Under the pieces are notes generated by a model. It did not search any database. It was not told the origin of the DNA and worked only from the letters and a program-made list of their open reading frames with translations. Positions 17,600-25,700 of a DNA stretch of 64,000 nt are shown piece after piece. The stretch lies in contig CBDDHB010000002.1 in assembly GCA_965228165.1 (NCBI GenBank), positions 1 to 64,000 of the forward strand, given 5' to 3'. Numbering within the stretch: the first letter of the stretch is position 1; every line of letters begins with the position of its first letter. This DNA comes from Oleispirillum sp965228165. GTDB lineage: Bacteria; Pseudomonadota; Alphaproteobacteria; Rhodospirillales; Rhodospirillaceae. A program made the position numbers and the translations under genes.

Positions 17600-18418
17600 A
17601 TGGCGTTGAACGCGGATGCGCCGGCGGTGACGGTGCGGCGGTGTCGGCATGGATTTTTCATGTATCCGCCCGGCGATCTTTACGTCGGGCGCAGCCTGCA
17701 CCTTTACGGGGAATATTCGGAATCCGAGGCGATTCTCTTCCGCCGTCTGTTGCCCAGTGGCGGCACGGCGGTCGAGGCGGGGGCGAACATCGGCGCGCTG
17801 ACCGTGCCGCTGGCGCTTGCCGCCGGGCCGAAGGGGCATGTCTTCGGCTTCGAGCCGCAACGCGCCCTGTTCAATATCCTGTGCGGCAATCTGGCGCTCA
17901 ACGGCCTGACCAACGTGACGCCGCTGCGCGCCGCGGCGGGGCGGGCGGCGGGCGAGGTCGCGGTGCCGCGCCTCGGCTACGGGGAAATGGAAAACTACGG
18001 CGGATTGCCCACCGGCGGCATCGCGGGCCGGGATTCCGACTCCGTGCCGGTCCTGACCGTGGATGGGCTGAACCTGGATCGCCTGGACCTCCTGAAGGCG
18101 GACGTCGAGGGGGCGGAGGCAGAGGTCGTCGCGGGCGCCGCCGCCACCGTCGCCCGCCTGCGTCCGGCGATCTACGTCGAGAACGATCGCCGGGAAAGGT
18201 CGGCGGAGTTGATCTCCCTGTTGCTGGGGATGGAGTATCGCCTGTGGTGGCATTTGTCGCCGCTCTATCGCGCCGATAACTTCCACGCCAACCCCGAGAA
18301 CGTCTTCGGCAAGACCATTTCGATCAACATGCTGTGCCTGCCCGCCGAACGGAAAGCCGTGGTCGAGGGGTTGCGCCCGGTCGAAGGCGCCGACGACTGG
18401 TGGCGCGCCGAACCCTGA
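17600..18418 (+). CDS. FkbM family methyltransferase
   Basis: A 272-residue SAM-dependent methyltransferase of the FkbM type, usually acting on sugars or polyketide-like hydroxyls. The SAM-binding motif VEAGANIGALT (about residues 58-68), the acidic motif FGFEPQ and the family block LLKADVEGAEAEVV are present. The ATG at 17600 has GGGGGAG upstream. An in-frame ATG at 17549 is possible but lacks a ribosome site. It stands alone between the divergent XRE-Ehr operon and purC. Confidence 0.8.
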   Translation: MALNADAPAVTVRRCRHGFFMYPPGDLYVGRSLHLYGEYSESEAILFRRLLPSGGTAVEAGANIGALTVPLALAAGPKGHVFGFEPQRALFNILCGNLALNGLTNVTPLRAAAGRAAGEVAVPRLGYGEMENYGGLPTGGIAGRDSDSVPVLTVDGLNLDRLDLLKADVEGAEAEVVAGAAATVARLRPAIYVENDRRERSAELISLLLGMEYRLWWHLSPLYRADNFHANPENVFGKTISINMLCLPAERKAVVEGLRPVEGADDWWRAEP

Positions 18419-18485
18419 CCCCGCCCTTGCCGCGCGGGGGGCGGAGGTGCGATAAGGGCGGATCGAAGCCAGAAGGGGCCGGACC

Positions 18486-19467
18486 ATGCTTGCCGACGAT
18501 ATCCTGCGCGCCGCCATTCCCAACGTGCTGACGGAGGCGCACTTCCCCGAACTCCCCAACTATTACAAGGGCAAGGTGCGGGAGAACTACGACCTGCCGG
18601 ACGGGCGGCGCATCCTGATCTCCACCGACCGGCAAAGCGCCTTCGACCAGGTGCTGGCGGCGGTGCCGTTCAAGGGGCAGGTGCTGACCCAGACCGCGCG
18701 CTTCTGGTTCGAGCAGACCGCCGACATCTGCGCCAACCACGTGCTGGATTATCCCGATCCCAACGTCGTGGTCGGGCGCAGGCTGGAGATGCTGCCGATC
18801 GAGGTGATCGTCCGCGACTATATGACCGGTTCCACCGACACCTCGATCTGGTCGATGTACAAGGCGGGCCAGCGGTCGATGTACGGGCTTTCCTTCCCCG
18901 AGGGGCTGGTTAAGAACGACAAGCTGGCGGCGACCGTCCTGACCCCCACCACCAAGGCGACCGAGGCGGGCGGCCACGACCATCCGATCTCCCCGGCGGA
19001 AATCGTCTCGCAAGGCCTGTTGTCCCAGGCGCAGTGGGACGAGGTGGCGGAAATCGCCCTCGCCCTGTTCGCGCGCGGGCGCGACATCGCGGCGAAAAAC
19101 GGCCTGATCCTGGTCGATACCAAGTTCGAATTCGGCACCGACGATCGGGGGCGGATCACCCTCGCCGACGAAATCCTCACCCCGGACAGCAGCCGCTACT
19201 GGAAGGCCGACTCCACTGCCGCGCGCCACGCCAAGGGCGAGGAACCGGACAGCCTGGACAAGGAATTCCTGCGTCTGTGGATCGCCGCGCGCTGCGATCC
19301 CTACAAGGACCCGATCCCGGCGATCCCGGACGAGACCCTGGTGGATTTCTCCCGCCGCTACATCGCGCTGTACGAAGCGGTGACCGGCAAGCCCTTCGAC
19401 GCGCCGCCCCCCCCCCGGAGAGCCGGTGAAGGCGCGCATCCGCCGCAATCTCGCCGCCTATTTCTGA
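18486..19467 (+). CDS. purC: SAICAR synthase, frameshifted in a C10 run
   Basis: PurC joins aspartate to CAIR in purine synthesis. Motifs include YKGKVRENYDL near the N-terminus, STDRQSAFD, VRDYMTGSTDTS and DTKFEFGTD. The frame is lost at the ten-C run around 19406-19415. Removing one C restores a C-terminus of EPVKARIRRNLAAYF and a 326-residue protein, ending at 19467. This is the long form of PurC, larger than the about 240-residue enzyme of many bacteria. The break is probably a sequencing error because everything upstream is intact and a terminator follows the restored stop. Confidence 0.88.
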
Positions 19468-19485
19468 AGGCCGTCGTTTCCGCCG

Positions 19486-19516
19486 AACCCCCGCCGCAAG
19501 GCGGGGGTTTTGTTTT
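19486..19516 (+). terminator. Rho-independent terminator after purC
   Basis: Perfect 10-bp stem AACCCCCGCC / GGCGGGGGTT with a GCAA loop (19486-19509), followed by a T-rich TTGTTTT. It begins 18 bases after the restored purC stop at 19467, which supports the corrected reading frame. Confidence 0.85.
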
Positions 19517-19531
19517 GTGCGAACCGTTAAT

Positions 19532-19549
19532 AATGAACGTATGCTCATT
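19532..19549. promoter_or_regulatory. Operator-like dyad 1 upstream of the DUF134-NifX gene
   Basis: AATGA-ACGTATGC-TCATT: 5-bp arms with an 8-base spacer. The same ATGA-N8-TCAT layout with a similar spacer recurs at 19579-19600, 49 bases centre to centre. Together they fit ATGA-RCGYAWGY-TCAT. The adjacent gene encodes a helix-turn-helix DUF134 protein, so autoregulation is likely. Confidence 0.6.
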
Positions 19550-19578
19550 TCGCTTGCGCGCCGCCGCGAGATGCGCTA

Positions 19579-19600
19579 GTTATGAGCGCAAGTTCATAAC
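19579..19600. promoter_or_regulatory. Operator-like dyad 2 upstream of the DUF134-NifX gene
   Basis: GTTATGA-GCGCAAGT-TCATAAC: 7-bp arms with an 8-base spacer. It ends one base before the AAGGAGG ribosome site (19601-19607) of the gene at 19613, so a bound protein would block transcription or translation start. It matches dyad 1 at 12 of 16 core positions, or all 16 under the degenerate consensus. Confidence 0.6.
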
Positions 19601-19612
19601 AAGGAGGCCGCG

Positions 19613-20509
19613 ATGCCGCGACCGCGCAAATGCCGCACCATCCGCGAGGACGCTCCGGTGCGTTTTTTCAAGCCGCAGGGCGTGCCGATGCGCGACCTGG
19701 CCGGGGTGACTCTCGGCCTGGACGGGCTGGAGGCGCTGCGCCTGGCCGACGCCGAGGGGCTGGAACACGCCGCCGCCGCCGACCTGATGGGAGTTTCCCG
19801 CCCCACCTTTTCCCGCCTTCTGGCGGCGTCGCGCACCACGGTGGCGACGGCTCTCAGCCTGGGCTGGGCGATTCGCATCGACGGCGGCCCGGTGGCCGAG
19901 GCGGGGGCGGACGAACCGGAAAACCGCGGCCTGCGGCGCAGGCGCGGCCATCGCGGCGGTTGCCACGGCGTCGTGGCGATGCCGGAGATGGCGGACGACG
20001 ATCAAACTCAGGAGGATGCAATGCCCAATCGTGATGGAACCGGTCCGCGCCAGGGGCGCGGCATGGGGGGTGGACGCGGCATGGGGCGGGGCTGCGGTCA
20101 TGGCTTCGGCGGCGGGCGCGGACAGGGTTCCTCCGCAGCGCCTTTAGAAACCGTCGGAACGGCGGTGGGCGCGGACGTCGCCGCGTCCGGTCTGGTCGCG
20201 GTCAGCGCGCGCGGCGAAGGGCTGGAGGCGGAGGTCGATCCCCGCTTCGGTCGCGCCGCCGGGTTCGTCCTGGTCGATGCGGCGGGGGCGGTGGCCGGAT
20301 ATATCGACAACGCCGCCGCCGGGGCGATGGGGCAGGGGGCCGGACTGGCCGCCGCCGAAACGGTGGCGCGCGCCGGGGTGCGCACCCTGCTGACCGGTCA
20401 GGTGGGGCCGAAGGCCGCCGCCGCCCTGGCCGCCGCCGGGATTCGGGTGGTCGAGGGCTGCGCCGGAACGACGGTGGCCGAGGCGCTGCGCAAGGCCTTC
20501 CCGGCATGA
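19613..20509 (+). CDS. DUF134 HTH protein fused to NifX-type cofactor-binding domain
   Basis: 298 residues. Residues 1-110 are a DUF134 protein (MPRPRKCRTI, FKPQGVPMRDL, LDGLEALRLADAEGL, then a helix-turn-helix GVSRPTFSRLL). A Gly/Arg-rich linker with Cys and His leads to a C-terminal dinitrogenase iron-molybdenum-cofactor (NifX/NifB-like) domain, about 185-298 (AEVDPRFGRAAGFVLVD). In most genomes these are separate neighbouring genes. An internal ATG at 20021 with a perfect AGGAGG suggests that the free NifX-domain protein is also made. Its 3' end overlaps the first MinD gene (ATGA). It probably regulates and serves the ORP-like locus. Confidence 0.8.
   Translation: MPRPRKCRTIREDAPVRFFKPQGVPMRDLAGVTLGLDGLEALRLADAEGLEHAAAADLMGVSRPTFSRLLAASRTTVATALSLGWAIRIDGGPVAEAGADEPENRGLRRRRGHRGGCHGVVAMPEMADDDQTQEDAMPNRDGTGPRQGRGMGGGRGMGRGCGHGFGGGRGQGSSAAPLETVGTAVGADVAASGLVAVSARGEGLEAEVDPRFGRAAGFVLVDAAGAVAGYIDNAAAGAMGQGAGLAAAETVARAGVRTLLTGQVGPKAAAALAAAGIRVVEGCAGTTVAEALRKAFPA
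20010..20023 (+). promoter_or_regulatory. Internal ribosome binding site within the fusion gene
   Basis: AGGAGG (20010-20015), five bases before an in-frame ATG (20021), sits between the DUF134 and NifX parts. Translation from here gives 162 residues beginning MPNRDGTGPRQGRGMGGG, the usual start of stand-alone NifX-domain proteins of this type. This looks like the remnant, or continued use, of a separate gene start. Confidence 0.6.
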
Positions 20510-21402
20510 TCGTCGCGGTCGCCAGCGGCAAGGGCGGCACCGGCAAGACCACGGTGTCGGCGGCGCTGGCCCGGTTGTGGCCGGGCCGCCGCGTCGCCGT
20601 CGATCTGGATGTGGAGGCGCCGAATCTGCACCTGTTCCTCTCTCCCGAGATTCAGGGCGTCGCGCCCGAGGATCTGACCGTGCCGGTGGTGGCGCATCCG
20701 GAACGCTGCACCGGCTGCGGCGCCTGTTCGGATATCTGCGCCTTCAAGGCGGTCTTGGCGTTCGGCGATTTTCCGGTGGTGTTTCCCGAGATGTGTCACG
20801 CCTGCGGCGGCTGCTTCGCGGTCTGCCGCGAGGCGGTGTTCGCGCCGGGCAGCCGTCGTCTGGGAGAGTTGCGCTGGGGGCGGGTGCCGTCGGTGGCGGG
20901 GGATTTCGACTTCCTGATGGGGGAAATCCGGGTCGGCGAGGCGATGAGCCCGCCCCTGATCCGCGCGGCGATCCGCCGCATGGAGCAAACCCTGGCGAAC
21001 GGCGGCGACGCGGTGATCGACGCGCCGCCCGGCACCACCTGTTCCGCGATGGCGGCGGTGCGTCCCGCCGATGCGGTGGTTCTGGTGACCGAACCGACCC
21101 CCTTCGGACTGCACGATCTCGATCTGGCCTGGCGGGCGTTTTCGACTTTCGGGCGTCCGACGGGAGTGGTGATCAACCGCGCCGGCGGCGGCGGACCCGA
21201 CGGCGACGCGGCGGTCGAGGCGTGGTGCGCGGAGCGGAACCTGCCGGTTCTGGCGCGCCTACCCTTCGACCGGGCGGTGGCGCGGGCCTATGCGCGCGGG
21301 GTTCCCGCCGATGCGGTATCGGCCGAAACCCATGCGGCGTTCGTCGATCTGGTGGGCCGGGTGCGCGGTCTGGCGGCGGAGGTGTGCGATGTCCGCGTTT
21401 GA
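20506..21402 (+). CDS. MinD/ParA-type ATPase with inserted 2x[4Fe-4S] ferredoxin domain
   Basis: 298 residues. The deviant Walker A KGGTGKTT (9-16) places it in the MinD/Mrp group. A ferredoxin insert follows with two clusters: Cys68/71/74/78 and Cys97/100/103/107. DAPPGTTCSAM is the switch region. Such proteins come in pairs and, in Desulfovibrio, form the ORP complex with NifX-like proteins binding a Mo-Cu cluster. It overlaps the preceding gene by 4 bases and the next, paralogous ATPase by 14. Cytoplasmic metallocluster handling is inferred. Confidence 0.85.
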   Translation: MIVAVASGKGGTGKTTVSAALARLWPGRRVAVDLDVEAPNLHLFLSPEIQGVAPEDLTVPVVAHPERCTGCGACSDICAFKAVLAFGDFPVVFPEMCHACGGCFAVCREAVFAPGSRRLGELRWGRVPSVAGDFDFLMGEIRVGEAMSPPLIRAAIRRMEQTLANGGDAVIDAPPGTTCSAMAAVRPADAVVLVTEPTPFGLHDLDLAWRAFSTFGRPTGVVINRAGGGGPDGDAAVEAWCAERNLPVLARLPFDRAVARAYARGVPADAVSAETHAAFVDLVGRVRGLAAEVCDVRV

Positions 21403-22279
21403 AATCACCGTCTTGAGCGGCAAAGGCGGCACCGGCAAGACCTCGGTCGCCGCTTCCTTCGCCAAACTGGCCGGGCGGGCGACGATCTGCGATCTCGACG
21501 TCGATGCGTCGAACCTGCCGCTCCTGCTGCCGCACCGGGCGCTGCGGCAGGAAGCCTTCGTCTCCGGCGCCATCGCCGTCTTCGACCGCGACCTTTGCCG
21601 GGACTGCGGGCGCTGCCTGAGCTATTGCCGCTTCGGCGCGCTTTCGGAGGACGAGGACGGCGTCGCCTTCGATCCGACGCTGTGCGAAGGGTGCGGCGTC
21701 TGCGCCCATTTCTGCCGTCCCGGCGCGCTGTCGATGCGCCCGAGGGAGTGCGGCGTCTGGTTCGCCTCGGAAACCGGGTTCGGTCCGATGCTGCACGCCC
21801 GCCTCGATCCCGGCGCGGAAAACTCAGGCAAGCTGATCGCCCGGTTGCGGCAGGAAGCGGCGCGCACCGCCGGGGAACGGGACATTCCCCTGATCCTCTC
21901 CGACGGTCCGCCCGGCATCGGCTGCCCGGCGATCAGCTCGGTCGGCGGCAGCGGCTTCGTCGTCCTGGTGGCCGAACCGACGCCTTCCGGCATCGCCGAT
22001 CTGGCGCGCGCCGCCGATCTGTGCGCGCATTTCGCGGTTCCCGCCGGGATCGTCCTCAACAAGGCCGACCTCGACGCCGAACGCGCCGCCGAAATCGCGA
22101 CGCTGGCGTCGGGACGCGGCCTTCCGGTTCTTGCGCGCATCCCCTTTTCCGAAGGGGCGATGCGCGCCCTCAACGCCGGGCAAACCCTTCTCGACGTGCC
22201 GCAAACCGAGGCGGCGGTGAGGGATGCCTGGCAAGCCATCGGCCCACGACTGAACACGCAAACGAACACGCAAGGATGA
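21389..22279 (+). CDS. Second MinD-type ATPase with ferredoxin insert
   Basis: 296 residues, paralogous to the preceding ATPase. Walker A is GKGGTGKTS (11-19). Ferredoxin cysteines are at 70/73/76/80 and 99/102/105/109. DGPPGIGCPAISS is the switch motif, its cysteine matching that of DAPPGTTC in the partner. The ATG at 21389 overlaps the first ATPase gene by 14 bases, and the stop overlaps the next ATG (ATGA). The two probably work as a heterodimer, as proposed for ORP-type systems. Confidence 0.85.
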   Translation: MSAFEITVLSGKGGTGKTSVAASFAKLAGRATICDLDVDASNLPLLLPHRALRQEAFVSGAIAVFDRDLCRDCGRCLSYCRFGALSEDEDGVAFDPTLCEGCGVCAHFCRPGALSMRPRECGVWFASETGFGPMLHARLDPGAENSGKLIARLRQEAARTAGERDIPLILSDGPPGIGCPAISSVGGSGFVVLVAEPTPSGIADLARAADLCAHFAVPAGIVLNKADLDAERAAEIATLASGRGLPVLARIPFSEGAMRALNAGQTLLDVPQTEAAVRDAWQAIGPRLNTQTNTQG

Positions 22280-22665
22280 CGACGATGACCATGTGCTTGG
22301 CGATTCCGACCAATGCTCCCGGCGGCCTGGATGCCCAGGTTTCCCCGCATTTCGGCCACTGCGATGCCTTTACTTTGCTTGATTTCCGCGACGGTGTGGT
22401 GATCGGGGCGCGGGTGTTGCCGGTGCCGACCCATCAGCAGGGCGGCTGCATGGTTCCGGTGCGGCTGCTGTCCGACAACGGCGCCACCGCGGTGGCGGTG
22501 GAAGGGATCGGTCGGCGTCCGCTGCTCGGCTTCGCCGAGGTCGGACTCAAGGTGCATTCCAGCGACGGCCTGGATACGGTGCGCGACGTCGCGGCGGCAT
22601 GGATCGCGGGCAGTCTGCCGGAGTTTCTGGCGGATGACGTCTGCGGCGGCGAACACTCCCACTGA
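22276..22665 (+). CDS. NifX/NafY-type cofactor-binding protein (ORP-like)
   Basis: 129 residues, a single dinitrogenase iron-molybdenum-cofactor domain: LAIPTNAPGGLDAQVSPHFGHCDAFTLLD, split here as the typical start followed by SPHFGHCDAF. It ends in a His/Cys-rich tail CGGEHSH that could bind metal. It is coupled to the second ATPase by ATGA overlap. There are no nitrogenase genes in the window, so a nitrogen-fixation role is unlikely. A metal-sulfur carrier like the orange protein is the better analogy. Confidence 0.78.
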   Translation: MTTMTMCLAIPTNAPGGLDAQVSPHFGHCDAFTLLDFRDGVVIGARVLPVPTHQQGGCMVPVRLLSDNGATAVAVEGIGRRPLLGFAEVGLKVHSSDGLDTVRDVAAAWIAGSLPEFLADDVCGGEHSH

Positions 22666-22728
22666 ATCCGGTAACTCTTAAGCACGCCTGGAATTTTTGC
22701 CGCGAATCTGTTAATCCGGCTGGATGCT

Positions 22729-22747
22729 CTTCCGGATCGTCCGGAAG
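22729..22747 (+). terminator. Hairpin between the ORP-like and Srf-like loci
   Basis: Perfect 8-bp stem CTTCCGGA-TCG-TCCGGAAG in the 104-base gap before the gene at 22770. There is no T-run after it, so it may be a weak terminator or an operator of the downstream operon rather than a classic rho-independent signal. Confidence 0.35.
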
Positions 22748-22769
22748 GCTTCAGCCGGTTCCCTGAACG

Positions 22770-24248
22770 ATGTCCACCGTCGTCCGCGTCTGCCGCACCG
22801 AAGCGGGCCGTTATGCCGCCGTCCTGCCCTCCGGCGCGTCGCTACACGCCCGTCACGCCGAGATCGCGGCGGTTCTTCGCGCCTCCCTGCCGGAGACCAC
22901 GGCGCACCTGTTCGCCCAGCCGATGCCCAGCGCCGACGGCGGTTCCGTCGATTGGGTGACGCCGCTTGCCGGACAACCGGTGCCGCTGTCCGATCTGCCG
23001 CCGGATCGTCGCGCCGCCGTCGAAAAGGCGCTGGCGGAGCGTCTGGCGGCGATCCGCGCCCTGGCCGCCCGTCTGCCCGACAAGGACGCCGCCGATCTGC
23101 TGCGCCGCGCCGCCGTCGATCCGGGGGCGGAGCAGGTTTATGCGATGAACGGCCAGCCGGTGGTGATCGGCTGGGGGCGGGCGGGGAGCTTCGCCGCCGC
23201 GCCGCCGCCGGTTCCCCCGGTCGCCGCCGCGCCGCGTCGCTCCTGGTGGCGTTGGCTGCTTGCCGTGTTGTTGCTGTTGGGGTTGGCCGCTGCCGCACTG
23301 TTCCTGCTGCGCCGCTGCCAGGAAACCCCGCCGCCCGCCGATCCGCCGCCCGCCGCCCAGGACGATCTGGACGATCTGCGCGCCCGCATTCGCGCCGCCG
23401 AGGACGAAATCCGCCGCCGCCTGGAGCGGTGCGCGCCGCCCAAGGTCGAGCAACCTAAGATCGAGGAACCGCCCAAGCCCGTCGAGCCCGCCAAGCCGAC
23501 GCCGCCGAAGGTGGACAAGCCCAAGGCCGAGGCTCCGAAGGTGGAAAAACCCGCCGCGCCGCCGCCGCAAAAGACCGCCTGCCCGCCGAAGCGCTCGTCC
23601 TGGGAGCAGCCGGAAGTGATGCTGATGCTCGATGCCTCGGGCAGCATGCGCCTGCCCAAGGACATGACCGATTCCGCCGCCGATTCCCTGATCATGCGGG
23701 CGATGCTCGGCGATCCGGTCGCCCGCGCCACCCTCTACGGCTATCGCGGCGGGGCGGGGTCGCGCCTTGCCACGGCCAAGGAAGCGGTCAAGGGGGTGAT
23801 CTCGCAGATGCCGAAGGACGTCGATCTCGGCCTGCTGGTGTTCGGCAAATGCGAGGGCGCCGACAACTACAACTTCTTCAAGGCGGCGCAACGCCCTGCG
23901 CTGCTGGGACTGGTCGATCGCATCCAGCCGGAGCAGGGCACCCCCCTGGCGCGCGGCCTGGAACGCGCCGGAAACATGCTGGACGGGGTCAACGTGCCGG
24001 GGGTGATCGTCGTCGTCACCGATGGCGAGGACAGTTGCGGCGGCGATCCCTGCGCCGTCGCCAAGGCCTTGAAACAAAAGAAGCCGAACCTCAAGATCAA
24101 CGTCATCGGGGTGGGCGGCTCGGGCAAGGGGCGTTGCATGGCCGAGGCGACCGGCGGGTGCTTCGTCACGCCGCGTCCGGGGCAGTCCTGGAAGGATGTT
24201 TTCATGCAGGCGACGGAGCAGAAGCCCCTGCCTCCGGGTTGCGAGTAA
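22770..24248 (+). CDS. Membrane-anchored VWA-domain protein of the Srf-like locus
   Basis: 492 residues, four parts. Residues 1-140 form an N-terminal module ending in YAMNGQPVVIGWG. One membrane helix lies at about 160-180, followed by a Pro/Lys-rich stalk (185-275) and a von Willebrand A domain from 284 with the metal site DASGSM (288-293) and the TDGEDSC block. Topology suggests a cytoplasmic N-terminus and a periplasmic VWA domain. The next gene has the same N-terminal module, YAVDGKPVLTFWG, and the same helix position, so the two are architectural paralogues. First gene of the locus. Role unknown. Confidence 0.75.
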   Translation: MSTVVRVCRTEAGRYAAVLPSGASLHARHAEIAAVLRASLPETTAHLFAQPMPSADGGSVDWVTPLAGQPVPLSDLPPDRRAAVEKALAERLAAIRALAARLPDKDAADLLRRAAVDPGAEQVYAMNGQPVVIGWGRAGSFAAAPPPVPPVAAAPRRSWWRWLLAVLLLLGLAAAALFLLRRCQETPPPADPPPAAQDDLDDLRARIRAAEDEIRRRLERCAPPKVEQPKIEEPPKPVEPAKPTPPKVDKPKAEAPKVEKPAAPPPQKTACPPKRSSWEQPEVMLMLDASGSMRLPKDMTDSAADSLIMRAMLGDPVARATLYGYRGGAGSRLATAKEAVKGVISQMPKDVDLGLLVFGKCEGADNYNFFKAAQRPALLGLVDRIQPEQGTPLARGLERAGNMLDGVNVPGVIVVVTDGEDSCGGDPCAVAKALKQKKPNLKINVIGVGGSGKGRCMAEATGGCFVTPRPGQSWKDVFMQATEQKPLPPGCE

Positions 24249-24273
24249 CCGACTGGAAGAGGAAACAGACGTC

Positions 24274-25650
24274 ATGCAAGGCCGCTCCACCGCATCGGGT
24301 CCGTTGCTGCGTTCCGCCGGACTGCGGGAATACGAGGCCCTGGGCAGCATCGGCCGTCCGGTGATCGAGACCGCGCCGCAGTTGCGCGCCACCCTGCGCC
24401 GCCAACTCGGCGAGGACGTCGCCGCCATGCTGGCGGTGCCGCAGATCAACGAATCCGGTGATGCGGTGGGCTGGTACGCCCCGTCCGGCGCGCTGGTGGT
24501 GCCGTGGTCGGCGGCCACCCCCGAGGAGCGGGAGGCGATGCGCGCCCAGTTGCAGGCGGCGCGGTTGCGCGTCCTCGATCATGGCGCGGCGCTGGCCGAG
24601 CGGCTGCGCGAACGCCCCGTCGGGGCGGTCGCCGACGATTTCGAGGTCTACGCGCGGCTGCTGCCGCACGTCATGCGCATCCCCGACGACAGCCACATCT
24701 ATGCGGTGGACGGCAAGCCGGTGCTGACCTTCTGGGGGTTCGCCGATCCCCGCGCGCCGCAGGCCGACCCGATCCGCGACCTGATGCCCGCCGCCGCGCC
24801 GGTCGCGGCCCCGGTTTCGCCGGGCGTGGCGGCGGCGGTTCCGGTCGCCGCGCGGTTCTGGCGCTGGCTGTGGTGGCTGCTGCTGCCGTTGCTGGGTTTG
24901 CTGCTGCTGCTGTTCGCCCTGCGCGCCTGCGAGCCCGCGCTGCTGCCCGAGGGTCTGCGCCCCGCCCTGCCGGACGTCTCCCTGCCCGGAGTGGAGGGAC
25001 GGGGCGGCGTCGCGGTTCCGGTGGTTCCCGGCGTCGGGGGTTCCAGCGTGACGGTTCCGGTGGTTCCCGGCGGCGCTGGCGGCGCCGATGCCGGGGCGGC
25101 GGTTCCCGCCGACGTCGGCGGCGACGCGAGGCCGCCCGACGCCCAGGCTTCGCCCGAGACTCCGTCGCCGCAGTCCGAGACTCCGCCGCAGCCGGAAACG
25201 CCGCCCTCGCCGCAACCCGACGACAAGGCTTCCGATGCCGCGACGCCGCCGCGACCGGAAATGCAGGAGCCGGGGAAGGATACGCCGTTGGCGATCCCGC
25301 CGCAGGCGGCGGCGGCCAACGATCCGTCGTTCCTTGACGGCAAGTGGAAATCCAACAGCGGCCTGATGGATGGCCGCACCGGCCTGCCGGTGGTGGTGGA
25401 ACACGATTTCAAGAACGGCAAGGGAAAGACCACCATTCGGCGCGGCGACGGCACGGTGTGCGTCGGCAACAGCACCGCGACGATGCAGGGCGGCAAGCTG
25501 GTGATCGTCGGCGACGACGATCCGGCATGCAGCGACGGGTCGCGCTATGGGCGGGCGCGGGTGGAATGCCTCCAGGGTCCGGACGGCAAGGCGGTCTGTT
25601 CCGGAAAGCAGGCGAACGGTCCGGATTATTCTGTGGACATGAGGCGCTAG
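24274..25650 (+). CDS. SrfA-like membrane protein
   Basis: 458 residues. An N-terminal module (1-165) with YAVDGKPVLTFWG, one membrane helix (about 197-218), a long Pro/Gly/Val-rich periplasmic linker, and a C-terminal domain from about 378 (DPSFLDGKWKSNSGLMDGRT) containing three cysteines that may pair. Position directly before SrfB and SrfC and this layout fit the SrfA proteins of the SrfABC set. Function is not established. The ATG at 24274 is favoured over an upstream start overlapping the previous gene. Confidence 0.62.
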   Translation: MQGRSTASGPLLRSAGLREYEALGSIGRPVIETAPQLRATLRRQLGEDVAAMLAVPQINESGDAVGWYAPSGALVVPWSAATPEEREAMRAQLQAARLRVLDHGAALAERLRERPVGAVADDFEVYARLLPHVMRIPDDSHIYAVDGKPVLTFWGFADPRAPQADPIRDLMPAAAPVAAPVSPGVAAAVPVAARFWRWLWWLLLPLLGLLLLLFALRACEPALLPEGLRPALPDVSLPGVEGRGGVAVPVVPGVGGSSVTVPVVPGGAGGADAGAAVPADVGGDARPPDAQASPETPSPQSETPPQPETPPSPQPDDKASDAATPPRPEMQEPGKDTPLAIPPQAAAANDPSFLDGKWKSNSGLMDGRTGLPVVVEHDFKNGKGKTTIRRGDGTVCVGNSTATMQGGKLVIVGDDDPACSDGSRYGRARVECLQGPDGKAVCSGKQANGPDYSVDMRR

Positions 25651-25700
25651 GGTCGGGAACCATGTTTCCGGGCGTGAGGCGCGCGACGGGGCGGAAAAAC

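Noticed and set aside
20506..22665. Nitrogenase cofactor biosynthesis genes
   Set aside because: The NifX-type domains are generic, no nifHDK, nifB or nifEN gene is nearby, and the paired ferredoxin-MinD ATPases fit the ORP type.
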